Source: Palleronia marisminoris
Lineage (GTDB): Bacteria > Pseudomonadota > Alphaproteobacteria > Rhodobacterales > Rhodobacteraceae
Direction: 5' to 3'
NCBI RefSeq assembly: GCF_900172315.1
Contig: NZ_FWFV01000001.1
Coordinates: forward strand, 186,001 to 250,000
Length of the DNA stretch: 64,000 nucleotides
The position numbers were made by a program, and so were the translations under genes. The notes under the pieces were generated by a model. It did no database searches, was not told the origin of the DNA, and worked only from the letters and a program-made list of their open reading frames with translations. Numbering within the stretch: the stretch's first letter is position 1; every line of letters starts with the position of its first letter. Of the stretch, positions 24,540 through 34,480 are shown piece after piece.

Positions 24540-26552
24540 ATGAGCGAAGACCCCCTCGTCATCTTCACCCCGTCGGGCAAGCGCGCACGCGTCCCCGCCG
24601 GCACGACCGTCCTTGCCGCCGCGCGACGGATGGGCGTGGATCTGGATTCGGTCTGCGGCGGGCGGGGCATCTGCTCGAAATGCCAGGTCGCGCCGCAGAT
24701 CGGGCAGCACACGAAGCACGGCGTCACCGTGCAGGACGACGCGCTGTCTGGCTGGAATGCGGTCGAGGCGCGCTATGACGAAAAGCGTGGCCTGAAACCC
24801 GGCCGCCGCCTCGGCTGCCAGGCCGAGATATGCGGCGACGTGGTCCTCGACGTGCCGCCCGAAAGCCAGGTCCACCGCCAGGTCATCCGCAAGGCCGCCA
24901 CCGCGCGCGAGATCCGCATGGACCCCGCCACGCGCCTCTACTTCGTCGAGGTGGACGAGCCTGACATGCAGGAGCCCTCGGGCGACCTCGAACGCCTGAA
25001 TCGCGCGCTGAAGGCGCAGTGGGACCTGGGTCCGGTCGAGGCGCCGCTACCGCTTCTGCGCAAGCTCCAGCCCGTCCTGCGCAAGGGCGGCTTCCGCGTC
25101 ACCCTCGCCGTCCACCAGGCACATCGCGGCCCCGCGCGGCTGATCGACATCTGGCCGGGCCTCTACGAATCCGGTCTCTACGGCCTCGCCATCGACCTCG
25201 GCTCGACCACCATCGCCGCGCATCTGTGCGACCTCGACACCGGCGCTGTCCTCGCCTCTGCGGGCCTGATGAACCCGCAGATCCGCTTCGGCGAAGACCT
25301 GATGAGCCGCGTCTCGTATTCGATGATGAACCCCGGCGGCGACATAGAAATGACCCGCGCCGTGCGCGAAGCGATGGACCAGCTTGCCGCCGACATTGCC
25401 GCCGAGGCTCGCGTCGCCCCCGCCGCCATCGTCGAGGCTGTCATCGTCTGCAACCCGGTGATGCACCACCTGCTTCTGGGCATCGACCCGGTCGAACTGG
25501 GGCAGGCGCCCTTCGCGCTGTCGACCTCTGATGCGGTCGAATGTGCAACGGCCGAACTGGACCTGACCCGCCTGAACCCCTGCGCCCGTGCCTACCTTCT
25601 GCCCTGCATCGCGGGACACGTCGGCGCCGACGCCGCCGCCGTCGCCCTGTCCGAGGAGCCCGGCAAGCAGGACGAGCTGTCGCTGATCGTCGACGTGGGC
25701 ACCAATGCCGAGATCCTGCTGGGCGACCGCAACGGCGTCCTCGCCTGCTCGTCCCCGACCGGCCCGGCGTTCGAGGGCGCGCAGATCTCCAGCGGCCAGC
25801 GCGCCGCGAACGGCGCCATCGACGCCGTGCGCATCGACCCCGACACCAAGGACGTCCGCTTCCGCGTCATCGGCAGCGATCTCTGGTCCGACGACCCCGC
25901 CTTCGACTTCGAGGTTACGGGCATCTGCGGCTCGGGCATCATCGAGGCGCTGGCCGAGATGCGCTCGGCCGGCATCATCGACGCCTCAGGGCTAATTGGC
26001 TCGGCCGAGCAGGTCGGCACCGACCGCCTCCGCGCCGACAACCGCACGCACCAGTTCGTCCTTTACGAGACCGCCGACCGCACGATCTCGGTCACGCAAA
26101 ATGACGTGCGCGCGATCCAGCTGGCGAAGTCCGCACTCTATGCCGGCGCGCGCCTGTTGATGGACGAGCGCGGCGTGGACAAGGTCGACCGCGTGGTGCT
26201 GGCCGGCGCGTTCGGCGCGCATATCAGCCCGAAACACGCGATGATCCTCGGGATGATCCCCGATGTGCCGCTCGACAAGGTCACCAGCGCCGGCAACGCC
26301 GCCGGCACGGGCGCGCGCATCGCCCTTTTGAACCGCGCCTCCCGCGCCGAGATCGAGCAGACCGTCCGCCGCATCCACAAGGTCGAAACGGCGATCGAGC
26401 CGCGCTTCCAGGAACATTTCGTCGCCGCGAACGCCCTGCCCCACGCCACCGACCCGTTCCCCGAGCTGCGCAAGATCGCGTCCCTGCCGGACGTGTCCTT
26501 CAACACCGGCGGCGAGGATGGCCGCCAGCGTCGCAGGCGCCGCAAGATCTGA
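24540..26552 (+). CDS. RamA-like corrinoid activation protein (2Fe-2S ferredoxin + ASKHA/DUF4445)
   Basis: A 670-residue ATP-dependent reductive activator for a corrinoid methyltransferase. The N-terminal ferredoxin domain carries the [2Fe-2S] cysteines (CGGRGICSKC and a later GCQAEI). The C-terminal part is an actin-like ATPase: AIDLGSTTIAAHL, VDVGTNAEILLG and GICGSGIIEALAEM. Such proteins re-reduce cob(II)alamin to cob(I)alamin when the cofactor is accidentally oxidised. The ATG at 24540 was chosen; a GTG at 24513 overlapping the previous stop (GTGA) is a realistic alternative. It shares an operon with the methyltetrahydrofolate methyltransferase, its likely client pathway. Confidence 0.88.
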   Translation: MSEDPLVIFTPSGKRARVPAGTTVLAAARRMGVDLDSVCGGRGICSKCQVAPQIGQHTKHGVTVQDDALSGWNAVEARYDEKRGLKPGRRLGCQAEICGDVVLDVPPESQVHRQVIRKAATAREIRMDPATRLYFVEVDEPDMQEPSGDLERLNRALKAQWDLGPVEAPLPLLRKLQPVLRKGGFRVTLAVHQAHRGPARLIDIWPGLYESGLYGLAIDLGSTTIAAHLCDLDTGAVLASAGLMNPQIRFGEDLMSRVSYSMMNPGGDIEMTRAVREAMDQLAADIAAEARVAPAAIVEAVIVCNPVMHHLLLGIDPVELGQAPFALSTSDAVECATAELDLTRLNPCARAYLLPCIAGHVGADAAAVALSEEPGKQDELSLIVDVGTNAEILLGDRNGVLACSSPTGPAFEGAQISSGQRAANGAIDAVRIDPDTKDVRFRVIGSDLWSDDPAFDFEVTGICGSGIIEALAEMRSAGIIDASGLIGSAEQVGTDRLRADNRTHQFVLYETADRTISVTQNDVRAIQLAKSALYAGARLLMDERGVDKVDRVVLAGAFGAHISPKHAMILGMIPDVPLDKVTSAGNAAGTGARIALLNRASRAEIEQTVRRIHKVETAIEPRFQEHFVAANALPHATDPFPELRKIASLPDVSFNTGGEDGRQRRRRRKI

Positions 26553-26562
26553 GCGATTGCCC

Positions 26563-26592
26563 TTGACCCCGGGGGCCCCGGGGTCCTATTTC
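26563..26592 (+). promoter_or_regulatory. tRNA-Gly promoter with a palindromic spacer
   Basis: TTGACC and TATTTC are spaced 18 bp apart, 11 bp before the tRNA. Much of the spacer belongs to a 21-bp palindrome (GACCCCGGGG-G-CCCCGGGGTC, 26565-26585) that begins inside the -35 box. The same palindrome could act as a terminator hairpin for the preceding gene (stop at 26552). Confidence 0.6.
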
Positions 26593-26602
26593 AGCGCGGT
26601 AT

Positions 26603-26676
26603 GCGGGTGTAGCTCAATGGTAGAGCAGCAGCTTCCCAAGCTGAATACGAGGGTTCGATTCCCTTCACCCGCTCCA
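26603..26676 (+). tRNA. tRNA-Gly (anticodon CCC)
   Basis: A 74-nt cloverleaf with an encoded CCA end. The acceptor stem GCGGGTG pairs with CACCCGC, the D-arm is GCTC-AATGGTA-GAGC, the anticodon loop is TTCCCAA (anticodon CCC), and the T-arm contains GGTTCGATTCC. The G-A pair at the top of the anticodon stem is also usual in bacterial tRNA-Gly(UCC) genes. Confidence 0.97.
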
Positions 26677-26782
26677 ATCTCCAACAGACCGTAGGCGCGC
26701 CCGCCGGGCCCGCAGCGTCCCTCGGGCGACGGCATCGGCGTGAACGTGTTAAGCTTGATTTCCAACACAAGCTGATCGTAGC

Positions 26783-26796
26783 TTTCCACGTGTAAA
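26783..26796. promoter_or_regulatory. Operator of the LacI-type repressor (auto-regulatory site)
   Basis: TTTCCACGTGTAAA, an imperfect palindrome that matches the pattern TTTAC-N4-GTAAA with one mismatch. It lies 41 bp before the repressor gene. The same pattern occurs in front of the polyol operon (27976-27989), which is why I read both as binding sites of the LacI-family protein encoded between them. Confidence 0.65.
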
Positions 26797-26836
26797 GATA
26801 GCACTGCAAATTCGAACGCGCTCAGGAAGGGTCACC

Positions 26837-27898
26837 ATGGACGAGACGGGCCAACCGCAATCGGACAAGCGGCGCATCGACACCATGGAGGAGCTGTCGG
26901 TCGCCATCGGCGTCTCGCGCCCCACCCTGTCGCGCTACTTCCAGGACCCCTCCAGCGTCCGCAGCTCGACCTCCGAAAAGATCCGGCGCGGGCTCGAGCA
27001 GGTCGAATACGTCCCGAACTTCTTCGCCACGCGGATGAACCGGAAATCCACTGGCATGATCGGGGTCATCATCCCCTATCTCAACGACCTGTTCTTCACC
27101 CGCCTCCTCGAGGGGATCGAGATCGCGGCGATGCAGGCCGGCTTTACCGTCATCACCCAATGTTCGCATTCCGATCCCGCGATCGAGGCGCGCGCGGCCG
27201 AGACCTTCATGTCCATGTCCGTCGACGGTGCCCTCGTCGCCCCTCTGGGCAACCACAGCGACTTCGCGGTGCAGGAGCGTCTGAACGCCCGCCTGCCCTT
27301 CATGCTGGTCGACAGCCGCCCGAGCACCATGCCGAGCGTGGATTTCGTCGGGTCGGACCACATGCAGAGCACCGGGATCATCACCGAATACCTCAGCCGC
27401 GTGGGCGATCCTCCGGTCTTCCTTGCGATGCCGCGGGTCAACTTCAACGCGCTGGAACGCGAACGCGCCTATATCGCCAAGATGCAGGAGCTGGGCCACG
27501 AGCCTACCATCATCGGGACCGAGGCGCTCCACCCGGCCTCGCATTTCGAGGCGCACGGCTCGGCGGTGCTGGATCGCTGCTTCTCGCAGGGGCAGTTCAC
27601 CGACCGCTCGATCCTCTGCGCCAACGACCGCGTGGCGATTGGCGCGCTGCACGCGGCGGCGAAGCACGGGCTCGATCCGGGGCGCGCGCGCCGGGGCGGG
27701 CTGAGAATCGCCGGGCACGACGACTACCCGCTCTGCCCCTTCACCACCCCCACGCTGACGACCGTCGCGCAGGATGTCGAGGCGATCGGCCGCGTTGCGG
27801 TCCAGCGGCTCGTCGAAAAGATACGCGGGGAAAACAATGCGCAAAGTCAGGTGGTTCAGCTTCTCGACGGCGTACTCAAGCTGCGCGAGTCCGCCTGA
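26837..27898 (+). CDS. LacI-family repressor of the polyol operon
   Basis: A 353-residue regulator. The N-terminal helix-turn-helix (TMEELSVAIGVSRPTLSRYF) and hinge (YVPNFFATRMNRKSTGMIGVII) are followed by a periplasmic-binding-protein-like sensor (from about residue 70; GALVAPL, LVDSRP, ILCANDRVAIGAL, GHDDYPLCPFTTPTLTTV). AGGAAGG precedes the ATG at 26837. It sits directly upstream of the sorbitol/mannitol operon in the same direction, with similar palindromes in front of both, so it probably represses both and is released by a polyol. The inducer is inferred from the operon. Confidence 0.9.
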   Translation: MDETGQPQSDKRRIDTMEELSVAIGVSRPTLSRYFQDPSSVRSSTSEKIRRGLEQVEYVPNFFATRMNRKSTGMIGVIIPYLNDLFFTRLLEGIEIAAMQAGFTVITQCSHSDPAIEARAAETFMSMSVDGALVAPLGNHSDFAVQERLNARLPFMLVDSRPSTMPSVDFVGSDHMQSTGIITEYLSRVGDPPVFLAMPRVNFNALERERAYIAKMQELGHEPTIIGTEALHPASHFEAHGSAVLDRCFSQGQFTDRSILCANDRVAIGALHAAAKHGLDPGRARRGGLRIAGHDDYPLCPFTTPTLTTVAQDVEAIGRVAVQRLVEKIRGENNAQSQVVQLLDGVLKLRESA

Positions 27899-27911
27899 TC
27901 CGCGCAATATT

Positions 27912-27929
27912 GCTGCGGCGCAGCGATTT
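27912..27929 (+). terminator. Short hairpin after the repressor gene
   Basis: GCTGC and GCAGC flank a 3-base loop and are followed by GATTTT. It lies 14 bp after the repressor stop. The stem is short, so read-through into the polyol operon is likely. Confidence 0.35.
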
Positions 27930-27946
27930 TCTCCACTATTTTTTGA

Positions 27947-27976
27947 TTGACGCAACAGCAGAATCCCTCCTACGTT
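27947..27976 (+). promoter_or_regulatory. Promoter of the polyol operon
   Basis: A -35 box TTGACG and a -10-like TACGTT are spaced 18 bp apart. The -10 element runs directly into the operator, so a bound repressor would block RNA polymerase. The smoE start lies 36 bp downstream. Confidence 0.55.
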
Positions 27977-27989
27977 TTACATGCGTAAA
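27976..27989. promoter_or_regulatory. LacI-type operator controlling the polyol operon
   Basis: TTTACATGCGTAAA matches TTTAC-N4-GTAAA exactly in both outer arms. It overlaps the end of the -10 box and the expected transcription start. It pairs with the related site at 26783-26796 before the repressor gene. Confidence 0.7.
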
Positions 27990-28012
27990 GTAAGCGCGAA
28001 CGGGAGGATCTC

Positions 28013-29350
28013 ATGACCATCAAGCGCACCCTTATGGGGTCGGCCGCCGGCTTCGGCATCGCCGCCGGCCTTGCCACCGCCGGCCTCGCCCAGGACACCA
28101 CCACCCTGACCATCGCGACCGTGAACAACGGCGACATGATCCGGATGCAGGGCCTGACCTCCGATTTCACGGAGCAGCACCCGAATATCGAACTCGAGTG
28201 GGTCACACTCGAAGAGAACGTGCTGCGCCAGCGCGTCACACAGGACATCGCCACCCAGGGCGGCCAGTTCGACGTGATGACGATCGGCGTCTACGAGGTG
28301 CCGATCTGGGCCGAACAGGGTTGGCTCACGCCGCTCGACGACCTGCCCGAAGACTACAACACCGACGACCTGCTTCCCTCGATCCGCGAGGCGCTTTCGG
28401 TCGATGGCCAGCTTTATGCGGCCCCGTTCTACGGCGAATCCGCTATGGTAATGTATCGCACCGATCTGGCCGAAGAGGCCGGCGTGACGATCCCCGACCA
28501 GCCCACCTGGTCCGACATCAAGACCGCCGCCGAGGCGATGACCAATGAGGACGAGGGCATCTACGGCATCTGCCTGCGCGGCAAGCCCGGCTGGGGCGAG
28601 AACATGGCCCTCATCAGCGCCATGGCGAACTCGTACGGCGCGCGCTGGTTCGACATGGACTGGCAGGCGCAGTTCGACAGCGAGGCCTGGAACGAGGTGC
28701 TGACCGACTACCTTGACCTGATGAACAACTACGGCCCCCCGGGCGCCGCGGCCAACGGTTTCAACGAGAACCTGTCGCTGTTCCAGCAGGGCAAGTGCGG
28801 CATGTGGATCGACGCGACCGTCGCCGCCTCCTTCGTGACCGACCCCGAGGACAGCCAGGTGGCCGACAGCGTGGGCTTTGCGCAGTTCCCGAACAAGGAA
28901 GGCGTGGACAACCACGGCAACTGGCTGTGGATCTGGACCCTCGCCGTGCCCGCCGGCTCGCAGCAGTCCGAGGCCGCGCAGGAATTCGTCGCCTGGGCCA
29001 CGAGCCAGGAATACACCAACCTCGTCGCCGAGAACGAAGGCTGGCGCGCCGCCCCTCCGGGCACCCGCACCTCGCTCTATGAGAACCCCGAGTACCAGGA
29101 GGCCGCGCCCTTCGCCCAGATGACGCTGAACTCGATCAACGCGGTGGACACGACCGCCCCGGCCGAGGGTGAAATCCCCTACACCGGCGCCCAGTACGTC
29201 GCGATCCCCGAGTTCCAGGGCATCGGCACGGCCGTCGGCCAGACCTTCTCGGCCGCGCTCGCCGGGCAGATGGACGCCGAGCAGGCGCTCCAGGCCGCCC
29301 AGCAGACCACCCAGCGCGAGATCGACCGCGCCGGCTACGGCTCGAACTGA
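28013..29350 (+). CDS. smoE: Sorbitol/mannitol-binding periplasmic protein SmoE
   Basis: A 445-residue exported binding protein of the CUT1 type. The signal peptide ends at about residue 26 (ATAGLAQ). The mature part starts with a lobe typical of the family (TLTIATVNNGDMIRM, then VLRQRVTQDIATQGGQFDVMTIG), with the later aromatic pocket stretches NHGNWLWIW and GKCGMWIDAT. GGGAGGATCTC precedes the ATG. Gene order (binding protein, two permeases, ATPase, SDR polyol dehydrogenase, mannitol dehydrogenase) matches the smo-mtlK locus of Rhodobacter sphaeroides, which is why a symbol is given. Confidence 0.88.
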   Translation: MTIKRTLMGSAAGFGIAAGLATAGLAQDTTTLTIATVNNGDMIRMQGLTSDFTEQHPNIELEWVTLEENVLRQRVTQDIATQGGQFDVMTIGVYEVPIWAEQGWLTPLDDLPEDYNTDDLLPSIREALSVDGQLYAAPFYGESAMVMYRTDLAEEAGVTIPDQPTWSDIKTAAEAMTNEDEGIYGICLRGKPGWGENMALISAMANSYGARWFDMDWQAQFDSEAWNEVLTDYLDLMNNYGPPGAAANGFNENLSLFQQGKCGMWIDATVAASFVTDPEDSQVADSVGFAQFPNKEGVDNHGNWLWIWTLAVPAGSQQSEAAQEFVAWATSQEYTNLVAENEGWRAAPPGTRTSLYENPEYQEAAPFAQMTLNSINAVDTTAPAEGEIPYTGAQYVAIPEFQGIGTAVGQTFSAALAGQMDAEQALQAAQQTTQREIDRAGYGSN

Positions 29351-29361
29351 TCCACGACCAC

Positions 29362-29387
29362 GGGGCGAGCCGCGACAGGCTCGCCCC
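29362..29387 (+). terminator. Strong hairpin between smoE and smoF
   Basis: GGGGCGAGCC and GGCTCGCCCC form a perfect 10-bp stem with a 6-base loop, 11 bp after the smoE stop. There is no T-run. Placed between a binding protein and its permease, it more likely protects the smoE mRNA 3' end or partly attenuates transcription, giving more binding protein than permease, than fully terminates the operon. Confidence 0.7.
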
Positions 29388-29445
29388 AACCCGGCGCCCC
29401 CACGCGCCGTAGCCTGCACCCATAGCCATTCTCAGGGAGGGGACC

Positions 29446-30318
29446 ATGGCGACCCAGCACTCCCGCGCCGCCGCGCGGTTCATGATCGCACCGTCGGTCG
29501 TCCTGTTGCTCGCGTGGATGCTGATCCCGCTGGGGATGACGCTGTATTTCTCGTTCCTGCGCTACAACCTCCTGATGCCTGGGAACAATCCCTTCGTCGG
29601 CTTCGAGAACTACGCCTATTTCGTCACCGACCCGGCCTTCCAGGCGGCCATCGTCAACACGCTGCTGCTGGTCGGCGGCATCCTTCTGATCACCGTGGTC
29701 GGCGGCATCGCGTTGGCGGTCCTTCTCGACCAGCCGATGTGGGGCACCGGGATCGTGCGGATCATGGTGATCTCGCCCTTCTTCGTGATGCCCACGGTGT
29801 CGGCGCTGGTGTGGAAGAACATGTTCATGAACCCCGTGAACGGCCTCTTCGCCTACATCGCGGAGGTCCTGGGAATGCAGCCCTTCGACTTCCTGACGCA
29901 GGCGCCGCTGGCCTCGATCATCGGGATCGTGTCGTGGCAGTGGCTTCCCTTCGCGACGCTGATCCTGCTGACGGCGATGCAGTCCCTCGACAGCGAGCAG
30001 CTCGAAGCGTCCGAGATGGACGGCGCCAGCGCGTGGAGCCGCTTCTACTACATCAAGCTGCCCCACCTCGCCCGCGCGATCACCGTGGTCGTGCTGATCC
30101 AGACAATCTTCCTTCTGTCGATCTTCGCCGAGATCCTCGTGACCACCAACGGCGGCCCCGGCACCGCGTCCACGAACCTGACCTACCTCGTCTATGCCGA
30201 AAGCCTGCTGCGCTTCGACGTCGGCACGGGCAGCGCCGGGGGCGTCATCGCCATCATCCTCGCCAACATCGTTGCGATCTTCCTGATGCGGATGATCGGC
30301 AAGAACCTCGACGCGTAA
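29446..30318 (+). CDS. smoF: Polyol ABC importer permease SmoF (MalF type)
   Basis: A 290-residue inner-membrane permease with six predicted membrane segments. The EAA loop (LEASEMDGASAWSRFYYIKLP-like) near residue 190 contacts the ATPase, and TTNGGPGTASTNLTYLVY is the usual late MalF-type stretch. AGGGAGGGG precedes the ATG. It forms the channel with SmoG for sorbitol and mannitol uptake. Confidence 0.88.
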   Translation: MATQHSRAAARFMIAPSVVLLLAWMLIPLGMTLYFSFLRYNLLMPGNNPFVGFENYAYFVTDPAFQAAIVNTLLLVGGILLITVVGGIALAVLLDQPMWGTGIVRIMVISPFFVMPTVSALVWKNMFMNPVNGLFAYIAEVLGMQPFDFLTQAPLASIIGIVSWQWLPFATLILLTAMQSLDSEQLEASEMDGASAWSRFYYIKLPHLARAITVVVLIQTIFLLSIFAEILVTTNGGPGTASTNLTYLVYAESLLRFDVGTGSAGGVIAIILANIVAIFLMRMIGKNLDA

Positions 30319-30330
30319 GGAGACCGTATC

Positions 30331-31161
30331 ATGGCCCGCGCCGTCACCACCAAGACCAAGGCGATCAACACCGCCATCGCCTGGACCATCGCGATCCTGA
30401 TCTTCTTCCCGATCCTGTGGACCGTGCTGACCAGCTTCAAGAGCGAAGGAACGGCCATCGCCGATCCGCCCGTCTTCCTGTTCTTCGACTGGACGCTCGA
30501 GAACTACGCGACCGTGCAGGAACGCTCGAGCTACTTCCGCCACTTCATGAACTCGGTGGTGATCTCGGTCGGGTCCACGATCATCGGCCTCGCCATCGGC
30601 ATCCCCGCGGCCTGGGCCATGGCCTTCGTGCCCGGCAAGCAGACCAAGAACGTGCTGATGTGGATGCTGTCGACCAAGATGCTGCCGCCCGTGGGCGTGC
30701 TGGTGCCGCTCTACCTGATCTTCCGCGACTGGGGGCTTCTGGACACGCGGATCGGCCTGATCATCGTGCTGACGCTGATCAACCTGCCGATCATCGTGTG
30801 GATGCTCTACACCTACTTCCGCGAGATCCCGAACGACATCCTCGAAGCCGCCCGCATGGACGGCGCGACCCTCCGGTCCGAGGTCATCTACGTCCTCCTG
30901 CCCATGGCCGTGCCGGGCATCGCATCCACCCTTCTTCTCAACATCATCCTCGCCTGGAACGAGGCGTTCTGGACGCTGAACCTCACGGCCGCGAACGCGG
31001 CGCCGCTGACGGCCTTCATCGCCAGCTATTCCTCGCCCGAGGGCCTGTTCTACGCGAAACTCTCGGCGGCCTCGACCATGGCCATCGCCCCCATCCTCAT
31101 CATGGGCTGGTTCTCCCAGAAGCAGCTCGTCCGTGGCCTGACCTTCGGCGCGGTCAAATAA
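30331..31161 (+). CDS. smoG: Polyol ABC importer permease SmoG (MalG type)
   Basis: A 276-residue inner-membrane permease with six predicted segments. The EAA loop is [21 protein letters not shown]-like, and the family stretch [18 protein letters not shown] is present after the third membrane segment. AAGGAG lies before the ATG, 12 bp from the smoF stop. It pairs with SmoF and is energised by SmoK. Confidence 0.88.
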   Translation: MARAVTTKTKAINTAIAWTIAILIFFPILWTVLTSFKSEGTAIADPPVFLFFDWTLENYATVQERSSYFRHFMNSVVISVGSTIIGLAIGIPAAWAMAFVPGKQTKNVLMWMLSTKMLPPVGVLVPLYLIFRDWGLLDTRIGLIIVLTLINLPIIVWMLYTYFREIPNDILEAARMDGATLRSEVIYVLLPMAVPGIASTLLLNIILAWNEAFWTLNLTAANAAPLTAFIASYSSPEGLFYAKLSAASTMAIAPILIMGWFSQKQLVRGLTFGAVK

Positions 31162-31171
31162 GGAGCCCCCC

Positions 31172-32169
<998 letters not shown>

Positions 32170-32173
<4 letters not shown>

Positions 32174-32934
32174 GGCTCTCCGACAAGACCGCCCTCATCA
32201 CCGGTGCCGCCCGCGGCATCGGCCGCGCCTTCGCGGAAGCCTACATCGCCGAGGGTGCAACCGTCGCCATTGCCGACATCGCCGCCGACCGCCTGTCGGC
32301 CACCGCGGACGAGATCGGCGCGATCCCGATCCTCATGGACGTCACCGATCAAGCCAGCATCGACCGCGGCGTGTCCGAGACCGTCGAGCGCCTCGGCCAT
32401 ATCGACATCCTCATCAACAACGCCGCTCTCTTTACCGCCGCGCCGTTGGTCGAGATCGACCGCGCCGACACCCAGCGCGTCTTCGACATCAACGTGGGCG
32501 GCACGCTCTTCACCATGCAGGCCGTCGCGCGCCACATGATCGCGCGCGGTCAGGGCGGCAAGATCATCAACATGGCCTCGCAAGCCGGCCGCCGGGGCGA
32601 GCCCCTCGTCGCCGTCTACTGCGCCACCAAGGCCGCAGTGATCTCGCTCACGCAATCGGCCGGGCTCAACCTGATCGAGCACGGCATCAACGTGAACGCC
32701 ATCGCCCCCGGCGTCGTGGATGGCGAGCACTGGGACGGCGTCGACGCCTTCTTCGCGAAACACGAGGGCAAGGCGCCCGGCCAGAAGAAGCGCGAGGTCG
32801 CCGCCGCCGTCCCCTACGGCCGCATGGGTACGGCCGACGACCTGACCGGCATGGCGATCTTCCTGGCGACGGACGAGGCCCGCTACATCGTCGCCCAAAC
32901 CTACAACGTGGATGGCGGCCAGTGGATGAGCTGA
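32170..32934 (+). CDS. smoS: Sorbitol dehydrogenase SmoS (short-chain dehydrogenase)
   Basis: A 254-residue NAD-dependent SDR that oxidises D-sorbitol to fructose. The cofactor motif [10 protein letters not shown] is at residues 11-20, NNAA near 86, the catalytic Ser in NMASQAG near 140, and the catalytic pair in YCATK (Tyr-x3-Lys) near 153-157. No insertion or truncation is seen. The start overlaps the smoK stop. It acts in the cytoplasm on polyols imported by SmoEFGK. Confidence 0.9.
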
Positions 32935-32968
32935 CCCCGCCCACCGGAAAACAGCCCGAGGTTCCTCA

Positions 32969-34438
32969 ATGAGCATCCCCCTGTCGCAGGCCACCCTGTC
33001 CGATCTTCCGCCCGAGATCCGCGTGCCTTCGTATGACCGCGACAACCTGATGGCCGGCATCATCCATATCGGCCTGGGCAATTTCCACCGTGCCCATCAG
33101 GCCTGGTATCTCCACCGCCTGATGGACCAGGGGCTGGCGCACGACTGGGCCATCATCGGCGCCGGCGTCCGCCCCGCCGATGCGGCCACGCGCGAAAAGC
33201 TTCTTGCGCAGGACTGCCTGACCACCCTGATCGAGCTCGACCCCTCGGGCAAATCCGTCGAGGTCACCGGCTCGATGATCGGCTATGTCCCCGTGGCCGA
33301 AAACAACGCGCCCCTGATCGCCCACATGATCGAGTCGAACATCCGCATCGTCTCGCTGACCGTGACCGAGGGCGGCTACTACCAGAACGCCGACGGCGGC
33401 TTCGACGAATTTTCACCCGACATCGTCCACGACGCGCAGTCCCCGCAGACACCGAAAACGGCGTTTGGCGCAATGGTGGAGGCCCTCCGCCGTCGCCGCG
33501 ACAACGGCACCGGACCCTTCACCTGCCAGTCCTGCGACAACCTGCAAGGCAACGGAGCAATCCTGCGCCAGACCGTCGTCGGCCTCGCCAGGCTGTCCGA
33601 CCCCGACCTTGCCGACTGGATCGACGCCAACTGCACCTTCCCCAACTCGATGGTGGACTGCATCGTGCCCGCCACCGGCCCGGCCGAACTGGCCCTCGCG
33701 CGCGACTTCGGAATAGCCGATAACGTGCCGGTCACGCATGAGAATTTCCGTCAGTGGGTGATCGAGGACCGCTTCTGCGCCGGCCGCCCCGACTGGGACG
33801 AGGTCGGCGCGACCTTCACCGAGGATGTCCACGCCTACGAAGCGATGAAGATCCGCATTCTCAACGGCGGCCATCAAGTCATTGCGAACGCTGGTGAAAT
33901 CCTCTCGGTCCAAACCATTGCCGGCTGCATGGAACATCCGCTGATCCACGCCCTCTTCCGCAAGGTGGAAACCGAAGAGATCGCCCCCCACGTCCATGCC
34001 GTGCCGGGCACATCAGCTTCGGAATATATCGACCTGATCGACAAGCGTTTTTCCAACCCCGAGATCCGCGACACCACCCGCCGCGTCGCCTTCGACGGCT
34101 CGTCCCGCCACACCGGGTTCAACCTTCCGGTGGTTCGCGACGCCCTGAAAACCGACTCCCCGGTCGAGGGTATGGCTTTGGTCGAGGCCCTCTGGGCCCG
34201 CATGTGCGAAGGCACCCGCGAGAATGGATCGGTGATCGAGCCCAACGACCCTTTTTGGAGCGACCTTCAATCCGCCGCCAAGACAGCGAAAGAGCGTCCC
34301 CGAGCCTGGCTCGAACAGCGCCGCTGGTATGGCGACCTCGCGAACAAGCCCCGCTTCGCCGATGCCTTCGATCGCTGGCTCACGATGATCTGGGCCGAAG
34401 GAGCCGAGGCGGCGCTGAAGTCCTACACTGGCGCATAG
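32969..34438 (+). CDS. mtlK: Mannitol 2-dehydrogenase MtlK
   Basis: A 489-residue long-chain polyol dehydrogenase oxidising D-mannitol to fructose with NAD. The N-terminal nucleotide-binding segment (IIHIGLGNFHRAHQAWYL) is near residues 30-47. The catalytic signature K-x4-N-x2-H is intact at Lys294, Asn299 and His302 (KIRILNGGH), matching the Pseudomonas mannitol 2-dehydrogenase active site. It is the last gene of the smo operon, 34 bp after smoS. The ribosome binding site is a modest CCCGAGG. Confidence 0.93.
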   Translation: MSIPLSQATLSDLPPEIRVPSYDRDNLMAGIIHIGLGNFHRAHQAWYLHRLMDQGLAHDWAIIGAGVRPADAATREKLLAQDCLTTLIELDPSGKSVEVTGSMIGYVPVAENNAPLIAHMIESNIRIVSLTVTEGGYYQNADGGFDEFSPDIVHDAQSPQTPKTAFGAMVEALRRRRDNGTGPFTCQSCDNLQGNGAILRQTVVGLARLSDPDLADWIDANCTFPNSMVDCIVPATGPAELALARDFGIADNVPVTHENFRQWVIEDRFCAGRPDWDEVGATFTEDVHAYEAMKIRILNGGHQVIANAGEILSVQTIAGCMEHPLIHALFRKVETEEIAPHVHAVPGTSASEYIDLIDKRFSNPEIRDTTRRVAFDGSSRHTGFNLPVVRDALKTDSPVEGMALVEALWARMCEGTRENGSVIEPNDPFWSDLQSAAKTAKERPRAWLEQRRWYGDLANKPRFADAFDRWLTMIWAEGAEAALKSYTGA

Positions 34439-34480
34439 GCGCAATCACAACGGCTTGCATCGCTACCTTGACGCGCCGCA

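Noticed and set aside
26586-26809. Two ~72-codon minus-strand ORFs over the tRNA-Gly region
   Set aside because: They are translations of the tRNA antisense strand and the repressor promoter; the tRNA fold explains the sequence.
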